Of a stretch of DNA of 6,409 nucleotides, positions 1 to 6,271 are shown piece by piece. The notes under the pieces were generated by a model. It made no database searches. It worked only from the letters and a program-made list of their open reading frames with translations, and was not told the DNA's origin. The stretch is from Clostridiales bacterium. Lineage in GTDB: Bacteria; Bacillota; Clostridia; Oscillospirales; CAG-272. The stretch covers positions 1-6,409 of the forward strand of contig JAAZGC010000310.1 of the NCBI GenBank assembly GCA_012511425.1, in the 5' to 3' direction. Numbering within the stretch: position 1 is the first letter of the stretch; each line of letters begins with the position of its first letter. The position numbers and the translations under genes were made by a program.

Positions 1-743
1 CCGACGGGTTTGAGCGGACCGAACCTTATCGTGTCTTCCCCCCGCTTTGCCATCGTTTCGATCGGCATACAGCCCTCGAAGACGTTTACCCCGTCGTCGG
101 TTTTATCCATCGGGACGGTTTCGGCGGAGATCAGCGCTTCGTAAAACGCCGTATACTCTTCCTTTTCCATCGGACAGTTGAGGTAGTCCCCCTCGTCGCC
201 CTTATCCCAGCGGGAGGCGAAGAACGCCTTTTCGCAATCGACCGTCGATGCGTCGACTATCGGCGCAACCGCGTCGTAAAAGTTTAGCGGGGTGCCGCAG
301 AGGGAGGTGATTTCCTCCGCAAGTTCTCCGCCGGTTAAAGGTCCCGTCGCTATAATACAGGGGGTGTCGGGAATTTTTTTGACTTCTTCCCGTAAAACCT
401 TTATGTTCGGCTCCGAGCAGATTTTGTCGGTTATATATCCGGAGAATTTCTCCCGGTCGACGGCGAGGGCGGCTCCGGCGGGAACGCTTGTTGCGTCCGC
501 CGCTTCGATTATAAGCGAACCCATCGCCCGCATCTCTTCCTTGAGCAGCCCGACGGCGTTTGTAACGGCGGAGGCGCGGAGGGAATTCGAGCAGACGAGT
601 TCGGCAAATCCCTCCGACTTGTGCGCCGGGGAATACCTATAAGGCTTCATCTCAAAGAGGGTTACTTGAATCCCGCGCTTTGCCGCCTGCCATGCGGCTT
701 CGCATCCGGCAAGCCCGGCTCCGACGACAAAAAGCTCACTCAT
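1..743 (-). CDS. trmFO: TrmFO, folate/FAD-dependent tRNA (uracil-54-C5)-methyltransferase, N-terminal 247 residues (cut by window edge)
   Basis: This cytoplasmic flavoprotein makes m5U (ribothymidine) at position 54 of the tRNA T-loop, taking the methylene group from 5,10-methylenetetrahydrofolate. I translated the minus strand from the ATG at 743-741; the frame stays open to base 1, so about 247 of the usual 435-450 residues are present. The N-terminus carries the dinucleotide-binding motif GAGLAG (residues 8-13) for FAD, then the family signature LVCSNSLR with Cys51, then GDYLNCPM (about 185-192) and FEGCMPIE with Cys225, followed by RFGPLKPV at the edge. By motif, Cys51 and Cys225 match the two cysteines implicated in B. 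subtilis TrmFO catalysis. The start overlaps the end of topA by 8 bases (ATGAGTGA), which points to translational coupling; a GGAG lies upstream but at long spacing. The family call is secure; only the C-terminal half is unseen. Confidence 0.96.
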   Translation of the reverse strand, partial: MSELFVVGAGLAGCEAAWQAAKRGIQVTLFEMKPYRYSPAHKSEGFAELVCSNSLRASAVTNAVGLLKEEMRAMGSLIIEAADATSVPAGAALAVDREKFSGYITDKICSEPNIKVLREEVKKIPDTPCIIATGPLTGGELAEEITSLCGTPLNFYDAVAPIVDASTVDCEKAFFASRWDKGDEGDYLNCPMEKEEYTAFYEALISAETVPMDKTDDGVNVFEGCMPIETMAKRGEDTIRFGPLKPV

Positions 744-3054
744 CCGAGCCGTTATCTTCTCCGGGTTTCTCCCCGGTTTTTATTTCGATCTCCGGCAGGT
801 CGTTTTCCCGGCTGTAATTGCAGTCCTTGTTTCGGCAGACGAGCCTGCTCTTTTTGCCCTTCTGGAGCAGCAGCATCGAGCCGCAGTCGGGGCACTTTTC
901 GTTTGTCGGCAGGCTGTAGCTGACGAATTCGCATTCGGGATAATTCGAGCAGCCGTAAAAGATGCGGCGGTTCTTTGCCCGGCGGATGACTATATCTCCG
1001 CCGCAGTCGGGGCACTTTACACCGATTCCGCGGTCGATCCGCTTTGTGAATTTGCACTCGGGATAGCGGGAGCAGGCGTAGAAGCTGCCCCACCGCCCCG
1101 AACGGACGACCATCGGGCTGCCGCACGTATCGCATTTCATCCCGTCGGGAGCCGGCTGAGGCTTCTGAATCTCGCCCTCCGGCGTGATCGGCTTGGTGTT
1201 TTTGCAGGTCGGATAGTTCGGGCAGGCGGCGAAACGGCCGTAACGCCCGGTTTTGACTATCATCCTCGCGCCGCATTTGTCGCAGATTATATCGGTGAGC
1301 TGCGGCTCGGCCTCGACCTTGTCGATTTCTATGTTTGCCGCAGCCCTGTCAAGGTCGCGGGAGAATCCTGCGTAGAAGGCGCCGAGCACATCGTTCATTT
1401 CCCGCTTGCCGTTTTCGATATCGTCAAGCTCTTCCTCCATGTTGGCGGTGAACTTGTAGTCGACGATATCGTTGAAATTCTTCTCCATCAGCTCGGTCGT
1501 AGTGAATCCGAGGGAGGTCGGCTTGAGCGCCTTGCCCTCTCTTTCGACATAGCCGCGGGAGATTATTGTTGTGATTGTCGGAGTGTATGTCGAGGGGCGG
1601 CCGATGCCTAATTCCTTGAAGCGGTTGATCAGCGTCGCTTCGGTGTATCTCGCCGGCGGTTCGGTGAAATGCTGCGCCGGGATAAGTTCTTTGAGTCCGA
1701 GCCTGTCGTCTTTTGCAAGCTCCGGAATCAGGGTCTTCGCCATCTTTTCTTCGGAAGGCTTTGAAGACTTGTCCTCCTCCGGCTCCGAGTCTTCGTAAAC
1801 CGACATATAGCCCTTGAAAGCTATCGTATATCCGGAGGCGCGGAAGATGTTTTCGCCGTTTGCTATATCAGCGGAAACGGTGTCGAGCAGCGCCGACGCC
1901 ATCTGCGACGCGATAAAGCGGTTCCAGATCAGCTTGTAAAGCTTATACTGATCCGGGGTAAGCTTTGATTTTATCCTGTCGGGAGCGATTTCCGGGTCGG
2001 CGGGGCGAATCGCTTCATGAGCGTCCTGTGCGCCGGCGTCGGATTTGAAAGAGCGCTGAGAATCGGGAAGATAATCCTCTCCGAATTGTTCGGTTATCAG
2101 CTTCTTCGCGGTTTCGGCAGCCTGCTCGGATATGCGGGTCGAGTCGGTTCGCATATAGGTGATAAGACCGTGCGCGCCGCCCATTTCCGCTCCGAGGTCG
2201 ATTCCTTCGTAAAGCTCCTGAGCGGTCTTCATTATCCGCTGGCTCTGGAATCCGAGCTTGCGGGAGGCTTCCACCAAAAGCGAAGACGTCGTGAACGGCG
2301 GAGCCGGATGCTTCTGCTTTTTGGCTTTTTTGACCGAGCTGACGATGAAGTCTCCGTTTTTGCAGGCTTCAAGGATCGCGTCGGTTTCTTCTTTTGTGCT
2401 AAGCGAGACGGCTTCGCCGTTTTTGCCCCAGAATTTCGCCCTGAACGGCTTGCCTTCGGCAGAGAGAAGATCGGCTTCGATCGTCCAGTATTCGACCGGA
2501 ACGAAGGCCTCCCGCTCTCTTTCCCGGTCGACGATCATCCTCGTCGCAACCGACTGCACCCGCCCGGCGGAAAGCCCGGAGCGGACGCTCTTCCAGAGAT
2601 AGGGGCTTAATTTGTAGCCGACGATGCGGTCGAGGATGCGGCGGGTCTGCTGCGCGTTCACGAGGTCCATGTCGATTTTGCGCGGCGACTTGACGGCGGC
2701 TTTGACTGCCGTTTTCGTCACTTCGTTTATCGGGGCGCGCAGCGCTTTTTCGACCGGGATGTCAAGTGCGTTCGCAAGATGCCAGGCAATCGCTTCGCCT
2801 TCCCGGTCGGGGTCGGTCATCAGAAAGACTTTTTTCGCTTTTTTTGCTTCGCGGCGAAGTTCCTTTATCAGGTCGCCTCTGCCGCGGATGTTGATGTAGC
2901 GCGGCTCGAAGCTGTTTTCGATGTCAACTCCGAGGGTGCTTTTGGGCAGGTCGCGGACATGACCCTTCGATGCGACGACCTTATAATTTGAGCCAAGGCA
3001 GCCCTTTACGGTAGCCGCCTTGGACGGTGATTCGAGAATAACGAGATTTGCCAA
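736..3054 (-). CDS. topA: DNA topoisomerase I (type IA), four C-terminal zinc ribbons
   Basis: The enzyme relaxes negative supercoils by cutting one strand through a 5'-phosphotyrosine link and passing the other strand. The 772-residue product opens with a Toprim domain: Glu8 and Lys12 in VILESPSK, then the metal-binding acidic triad Asp81, Asp83 and Glu85 in TDPDREGEAIAWHL. The gate domains show SAGRVQSVA (162-170), the catalytic Tyr300 in GLITYMRTDST, HEAIRP (346-351) and ELGIGRPSTY (481-490). Residues 421-438 form an acidic, Ser-rich linker. Four Cys4 zinc ribbons follow: Cys591/594/611/617, 641/644/661/667, 681/684/702/708 and 721/724/740/745, the last with altered spacing. The start is TTG, supported by GGAGG nine bases upstream and by the conserved N-terminus; the nearby ATG at 3070 is out of frame. 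The gene appears to have its own promoter, and its stop codon overlaps trmFO. Confidence 0.98.
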   Translation of the reverse strand: MANLVILESPSKAATVKGCLGSNYKVVASKGHVRDLPKSTLGVDIENSFEPRYINIRGRGDLIKELRREAKKAKKVFLMTDPDREGEAIAWHLANALDIPVEKALRAPINEVTKTAVKAAVKSPRKIDMDLVNAQQTRRILDRIVGYKLSPYLWKSVRSGLSAGRVQSVATRMIVDREREREAFVPVEYWTIEADLLSAEGKPFRAKFWGKNGEAVSLSTKEETDAILEACKNGDFIVSSVKKAKKQKHPAPPFTTSSLLVEASRKLGFQSQRIMKTAQELYEGIDLGAEMGGAHGLITYMRTDSTRISEQAAETAKKLITEQFGEDYLPDSQRSFKSDAGAQDAHEAIRPADPEIAPDRIKSKLTPDQYKLYKLIWNRFIASQMASALLDTVSADIANGENIFRASGYTIAFKGYMSVYEDSEPEEDKSSKPSEEKMAKTLIPELAKDDRLGLKELIPAQHFTEPPARYTEATLINRFKELGIGRPSTYTPTITTIISRGYVEREGKALKPTSLGFTTTELMEKNFNDIVDYKFTANMEEELDDIENGKREMNDVLGAFYAGFSRDLDRAAANIEIDKVEAEPQLTDIICDKCGARMIVKTGRYGRFAACPNYPTCKNTKPITPEGEIQKPQPAPDGMKCDTCGSPMVVRSGRWGSFYACSRYPECKFTKRIDRGIGVKCPDCGGDIVIRRAKNRRIFYGCSNYPECEFVSYSLPTNEKCPDCGSMLLLQKGKKSRLVCRNKDCNYSRENDLPEIEIKTGEKPGEDNGSDE

Positions 3055-3063
3055 AAATATATT

Positions 3064-3068
3064 CCTCC
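3064..3068 (-). promoter_or_regulatory. Ribosome binding site of topA (decides the TTG start)
   Basis: A full GGAGG on the minus strand lies nine bases before the TTG at 3054-3052. No in-frame ATG follows at a sensible distance and the conserved Toprim strand (NLVILESPSK) begins two codons later, so this site fixes TTG as the initiator. Confidence 0.85.
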
Positions 3069-3196
3069 ATTATGGTGCGGATTTAAACTGATCGGTTGCC
3101 GCATTCCGCTGACTTCCGAAAACGGGGAGAGACAGTTTTTTGCGCACCCGGATTGAAATCGGATGATAAGCCGCCCGAACGGCGGGTGAAATTCGC

Positions 3197-3214
3197 AAAA
3201 AGCCGTCTCGCGGC
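3197..3214 (-). terminator. Weak terminator-like hairpin early in the topA leader
   Basis: On the minus strand a four-pair GC stem (GCCG, loop CGAGA, CGGC) is followed directly by TTTTT. The stem is short for an intrinsic terminator. It lies just downstream of the predicted topA promoter, so it could end dprA transcripts, attenuate topA, or do nothing. Confidence 0.25.
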
Positions 3215-3232
3215 GACCGTTGCTATCATTAA

Positions 3233-3274
3233 ATAGTATCTAAAAATAAATGATACCTCAAAATTGAAAGTCAA
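3233..3274 (-). promoter_or_regulatory. Probable sigma-A promoter(s) for topA-trmFO
   Basis: Two overlapping -35/-10 arrangements can be read on the minus strand in a very AT-rich patch. One is TTGACT (3274-3269), an 18-base spacer and TTTATT (3250-3245). The other is TTGAGG (3261-3256), a 17-base spacer and TACTAT (3238-3233). Each is an imperfect match to TTGACA/TATAAT; the first has the better -35. The AT-rich island contrasts with the GC-rich genes on both sides, which supports a promoter here, but the exact start point cannot be chosen from sequence alone. Confidence 0.55.
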
Positions 3275-3330
3275 TGGCGTTATTTTTGTAACAGTGTTGT
3301 AAATATTTCTTAAGACGGCGGTTTTTCTGT

Positions 3331-4638
3331 CTAAATCCGCTTATATCCGCCTCCCGGAGTTGAGCAGACCGTCCCTTTGATCTCCATCAGCGACAGCAGC
3401 GTCAGCACCCGGCTTCCGCCGTATGCGTCGAACAGGGTATCCGGCATACAGATGCCGTTTCCCATCGCGTTCCAGATGGCAAGCTCGTCGTCGGTCAAAA
3501 GCGCCGCCGCGCGTTCGCGCGATTTCTGCGTGTCGTCGGCTTTGTCTTCCGGTTCGGAAACTTCCGCGGCTTTGCGGCTTTGCTTTTCCGGACGCGCCGT
3601 CTCTGCCGGATCCGGCTTTATGATATCGGGTTGCGAAAGCGCAGTCTGCGCAGCCGGGTCAGCCGACGTGGCTTCCGATTTTGATGCCGAAAAACGGGAT
3701 GAATAGCTTTTCGGCACTTCGGTTTCCTTATCCGGGTTGAAACTCAGCTTTGAAAGGTCGATTCCGTTTGCCATCGAATAAATCTTAAGGATATCTCCGG
3801 CGGAGGCGGCAAGGCGGGCGCCCTGACGGAGCAGCTCGTTCGGCCCCTCCGAGTTGGTTTCGCCGATTTTCCCCGGAAGAGCGCAGAGATCGCGCCCCTG
3901 AAAGAGCGCCGCCCTTGCGGTTATCATCGCGCCGCTTTTGCGGCCGCCTTCGACGACGAATACCGACGAAGAAAGCCCGGAGATTATCCGGTTCCGCGCC
4001 GGGAAATTCAGCCCGCGGGGCGGGGTGAAGGGCGGATATTCGGTCATGACGCAGCCTTTTTCGGCGATCTCCGCCATCAGATCCGCGTGAAATTCGGGAT
4101 AAGGTCGGTCGATGCCGCAGCCGAGTACCGCGGCGGTATATCCTCCGCCGTCGAGAGCGCCCCTGTGTGAGATTCCGTCTATTCCCGCCGCCATTCCCGA
4201 AACCACCGCCGCGCCGCAGCGGGCAAGTTCGAGTGCAATGGTGCATGCCGACCGGCGGCCGTATTCCGACATCGACCGTGTGCCTACCATGCCGACAGCG
4301 CAGACTGCGTCGAAATCGATGAAAGTTCCTTTGTAATAGAGCGCTATCGGCTTGTGCGGCATCAGCCGCAGCTTTTCCGGATACAGCGGATTGTCGGGCG
4401 TCATCAGCGACACGCCGTTATCTTTGCACCACTTGAGGATCTCTCGCGGACGGATAAGCGACTTGTCCGACAGATTCTTCGCCGTTGCGGCAGAGCCGGT
4501 GACGCGGATATAATCCTTTGCGCCGAGCTTGTATATCGTCTCGACGTCGCCGCCGAATTCGGCGAGCAGCGCATCGCTCTGCCGTCCGCCGGTCATAAAT
4601 CCGCCGGCAAACCAGAGCCACAGCTCGGGATCGTACAT
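3331..4638 (-). CDS. dprA: DprA/Smf DNA-processing protein with long linker and C-terminal winged helix
   Basis: DprA binds incoming single-stranded DNA during transformation and loads RecA on it; it is also conserved in bacteria not known to be competent. The 435-residue product has an N-terminal helical region (about 1-75), then the Rossmann-like DprA core with the family signatures VGTRSMSEYG (118-127), SGMAAGID (147-154), FPARNRIISGLS (212-223), SGAMITA (235-241) and LPGKIGE (254-260). Residues about 300-378 are a hydrophilic Ser/Ala/Pro/Glu/Lys linker with no visible fold. The last 55 or so residues (LTDDELAIWNAMGNG onward) look like the winged-helix domain found at the C-terminus of many DprA proteins. 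It is much longer than B. subtilis DprA (about 300 residues), mainly through the linker and this domain. The ATG start follows GAGGAGGGG at ideal spacing. It lies 39 bases after the methyltransferase gene with no promoter or terminator evident between them, so they are probably co-transcribed. Confidence 0.96.
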   Translation of the reverse strand: MYDPELWLWFAGGFMTGGRQSDALLAEFGGDVETIYKLGAKDYIRVTGSAATAKNLSDKSLIRPREILKWCKDNGVSLMTPDNPLYPEKLRLMPHKPIALYYKGTFIDFDAVCAVGMVGTRSMSEYGRRSACTIALELARCGAAVVSGMAAGIDGISHRGALDGGGYTAAVLGCGIDRPYPEFHADLMAEIAEKGCVMTEYPPFTPPRGLNFPARNRIISGLSSSVFVVEGGRKSGAMITARAALFQGRDLCALPGKIGETNSEGPNELLRQGARLAASAGDILKIYSMANGIDLSKLSFNPDKETEVPKSYSSRFSASKSEATSADPAAQTALSQPDIIKPDPAETARPEKQSRKAAEVSEPEDKADDTQKSRERAAALLTDDELAIWNAMGNGICMPDTLFDAYGGSRVLTLLSLMEIKGTVCSTPGGGYKRI

Positions 4639-4677
4639 TGAACACCCCTCCTCGAATTTATGTGTATTACAAAACTT

Positions 4678-5487
4678 TCAGAGCCGCCTCATGTATTGGC
4701 TGAACATCAGCACCGACGCCGCAACGGCGGCGTTCAGCGACTCGGAGCCTTCTTCCATCGGGATATACACCTGCCCTTTGCAGGCGCCGATCACTTCTTT
4801 TTCAAGCCCCTTGCCTTCCGAACCGACTACATAGAACCTCGACGGGTCATCGCATAGCCGATTCAAAGGCGAGGCGCTTTCGCTCAGAACCGCCGCGAAA
4901 GGACTGTATCCGGCGGCAGACAGTGCCTTGAGCGAACCGATTATATCCGAACAGACGGAAATGTTCGTCCGGAATAAAGCCCCCATCGCCCCGCGCACCG
5001 TCTTTGTGTTGCAGAGATCGGCACAGCCGGAGATTATGAGCCTGTCGACGCCGAAAGCGTGCGCCGAGCGGATGATTGCGCCTAAATTTCCGGGGTCCTG
5101 TATTCCGACGGCGCAGAAAAGCCGCTCGCCTGCAGAGACCGTGACTGTCTCCGACCTTGTGTGAAGCTCTTGCGGAATCAGGCATTCGCAGAGCAGCCCC
5201 TGCGGAGCGCTTTCATCGGTCAGCTTCATGTATACTTCATCGGTTACCGAATAAATCCGGACGGAGTCTTTGCCGGCGCGGAGAAGTTCATTTTCGGCGA
5301 AAGAAAGGTTTTCTTCGGTCGCATAAACCGCGAAAAGCGGCATTTTAGAATCGAGGGCTTCGGAAAAAAGCTTCCGCCCTTCAAAAAGAAACCTTCCGCT
5401 CTCCCGGCGCCCGGACGCTTTCCGCAGCTTCAAAAGGCGGAGCACCGTCTCGCTGCGGCGGCTTGTTATGAATTCAGTATTGAACAT
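4678..5487 (-). CDS. TrmH/SpoU-family RNA 2'-O-methyltransferase (probable 23S rRNA methylase)
   Basis: A SPOUT-class enzyme that transfers methyl from S-adenosylmethionine to a ribose 2'-OH. From the ATG at 5487 the product is 269 residues. The N-terminal part (FITSRRSE, then GRFLFEGRKL) is the L30e-like substrate-binding domain typical of SpoU proteins. The three catalytic motifs are present: QDPGNLGAIIRSA (130-142, with Asn134 and Arg140), VVGSEGKGL (220-228, with Glu224) and ESLNAAVAAS (249-258). The frame extends seven codons further to a TTG at 5508, but that codon sits in the T-tract of the rplT terminator, so I chose the ATG, which has a weak GGGA seven bases upstream. The target is not readable from sequence; B. 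subtilis YsgA (RlmP, a 23S rRNA methylase) belongs to the same family and is a candidate counterpart, but so are RlmB-like enzymes. dprA follows in the same direction. Confidence 0.92.
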   Translation of the reverse strand: MFNTEFITSRRSETVLRLLKLRKASGRRESGRFLFEGRKLFSEALDSKMPLFAVYATEENLSFAENELLRAGKDSVRIYSVTDEVYMKLTDESAPQGLLCECLIPQELHTRSETVTVSAGERLFCAVGIQDPGNLGAIIRSAHAFGVDRLIISGCADLCNTKTVRGAMGALFRTNISVCSDIIGSLKALSAAGYSPFAAVLSESASPLNRLCDDPSRFYVVGSEGKGLEKEVIGACKGQVYIPMEEGSESLNAAVAASVLMFSQYMRRL

Positions 5488-5506
5488 TGGAAAATCCCGA
5501 AAACCC

Positions 5507-5534
5507 AAAAAGCGCGGGAGAGAGTCTCCCGCGC
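5507..5534 (-). terminator. Intrinsic terminator after rplT
   Basis: On the minus strand a perfect 10-bp GC-rich stem (GCGCGGGAGA / TCTCCCGCGC) with a three-base CTC loop is followed at once by TTTTTGGGTTTT. It begins 13 bases after the rplT stop codon. There is no T-tract on the other side, so it acts only for leftward transcription. It should end the infC-rpmI-rplT transcript, with read-through needed to reach the methyltransferase gene. Confidence 0.93.
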
Positions 5535-5547
5535 GGAAAAATACTTA

Positions 5548-5901
5548 TTAAAGCGCAGCTTTCGCCTTTTCGCAGATAGCGGTAAAGGCGGCTTTGTCGG
5601 CGATGGCGATCTCTGAGAGCATTTTGCGGTTGAGTTCGATGCCGGCGAGTTTCAGACCGTGCGTAAGGGTGGAATAGTTCATGCCGTTGGATTTTGCGGC
5701 CGCGCTGATGCGGGCGATCCAGAGCTGACGGAAATCGCGCTTCTTGAGCTTGCGGCCGACGTAAGCGTAATTGCCGCTCTTCATCACGGCCTGTTTGGCC
5801 ATCTTGAAATGGGTGGATTTGGAACCCCAGTAGCCTTTTGCGGCCTTAAGCATCTTATTGCGGCGCTTGCGCGTCATAACGGCGCCTTTTACTCTTGCCA
5901 T
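5548..5901 (-). CDS. rplT: 50S ribosomal protein bL20
   Basis: L20 binds 23S rRNA early in assembly of the large subunit. The 117-residue product has the usual length and is recognisable throughout: the very basic N-terminal extension (MARVKGAVMTRKRRNKMLKAAKGYWG), which threads into rRNA, then YVGRKLKKRDFRQLWIARI in the core and the globular C-terminal domain (GLKLAGIELNRKMLSEIA). The ATG follows a GGAGG at a spacing of ten bases. It ends in tandem stops (TAATAA) and a strong intrinsic terminator. In many bacteria L20 represses its own operon by binding the mRNA; in Bacillota that site is in the leader upstream of infC, outside this window. Confidence 0.99.
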   Translation of the reverse strand: MARVKGAVMTRKRRNKMLKAAKGYWGSKSTHFKMAKQAVMKSGNYAYVGRKLKKRDFRQLWIARISAAAKSNGMNYSTLTHGLKLAGIELNRKMLSEIAIADKAAFTAICEKAKAAL

Positions 5902-5947
5902 TTTATGTTATCCTCCGATTATTTTTGTGTTAATTGCGTCATCCGGT

Positions 5948-6145
5948 TCAGCCGTACGGCAGCTGCTTCTTGATATGTCCTAACATCGATTCGGACATAT
6001 ATCCGGTCGGGCGCAGCGTGCGCTTGCGCTTGGAGGTTTTATGGCCGAGCTTATGGCGCAGATGGGTGTGCTTCATTTTGATCTTGCCGTTTGCGGTATA
6101 GCTGAAGCGCTTCGCCGCAGCCTTATGGGTTTTCAACTTGGGCAT
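5948..6145 (-). CDS. rpmI: 50S ribosomal protein bL35
   Basis: A small basic protein of the large ribosomal subunit. The 65-residue product has the standard length and the hallmark opening MPKLKTHKAAAKRF, followed by KHTHLRHKLGHKTSKRKRTLR and the C-terminal GHIKKQLPYG. The open frame continues upstream to a TTG at 6166, but the ribosome binding site (AGGAG, 6161-6157) lies inside that extension and the family always begins MPK, so the ATG at 6145 is the start. It is 46 bases before rplT and 126 bases after infC, the normal infC-rpmI-rplT order. Confidence 0.98.
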   Translation of the reverse strand: MPKLKTHKAAAKRFSYTANGKIKMKHTHLRHKLGHKTSKRKRTLRPTGYMSESMLGHIKKQLPYG

Positions 6146-6271
6146 AATTAGAGAAACTCCTCTCAAAGTATAACTGTTATTTCATGATAACCCGGCGCGG
6201 TTGCGGCGTTTTCGGCCTGTCTGCGGGGATTATTGAAATTGTCTTTTGTTGTTTTGCCGTCCGGCTGTCTT
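6146..6271 (-). other. infC-rpmI spacer with a small inverted repeat
   Basis: No gene is visible in these 126 bases. On the minus strand there is a GTTAT/ATAAC inverted repeat with a six-base loop (6191-6176), a TATACT that resembles a -10 box but lacks a matching -35, and the rpmI ribosome binding site. There is no convincing terminator, so rpmI is probably transcribed with infC. Confidence 0.4.

Larger units (their letters stand above)
3055..3232 (-). other. topA 5' leader, untranslated, with several possible hairpins
   Basis: This is most of the 276-base gap between dprA and topA, and it lies downstream of the predicted promoter. I see no credible coding: one 63-codon open frame starting at a TTG inside the promoter has no recognisable product or ribosome binding site. 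Short inverted repeats are visible on the minus strand: GCCG/CGGC followed by five Ts (3214-3197), CCGCC/GGCGG with a five-base loop (3185-3171), and TGCGG/CCGCA closing an 18-base loop (3103-3076) just before the ribosome binding site. It matches no riboswitch or T-box I recognise. The segment is GC-rich, unlike the AT-rich promoter before it. Whether it regulates topA is unknown. Confidence 0.45.

Noticed and set aside
2017..2610. 197-codon plus-strand open frame
   Set aside because: It lies wholly opposite topA, whose catalytic motifs are intact there; long antisense frames are expected in GC-rich coding DNA.
3083..3274. 63-codon minus-strand open frame in the dprA-topA spacer
   Set aside because: It starts at a TTG that overlaps the predicted -35 box, has no ribosome binding site, no recognisable domain, and its composition is that of a leader rather than a gene.
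3264..3292. Plus-strand promoter-like pair TTGAAA - 17 - TGTAAC
   Set aside because: It points into the 3' end of dprA with no plus-strand gene downstream; AT-rich spacers give such matches by chance.
3290..3333. Possible terminator just after the dprA stop codon
   Set aside because: The only pairings are AGAC/GTCT around a 12-base loop and AAC/GTT, both too weak and without a proper T-tract.
3785..4246. 153-codon minus-strand frame rich in Arg and Gly
   Set aside because: It is an out-of-frame reading of dprA; the Arg/Gly bias is the usual result of shifted GC-rich codons.
5161..5616. 151-codon plus-strand open frame spanning the methyltransferase start and the rplT end
   Set aside because: It reads antisense through two real genes and the terminator hairpin, with no ribosome binding site or family resemblance.
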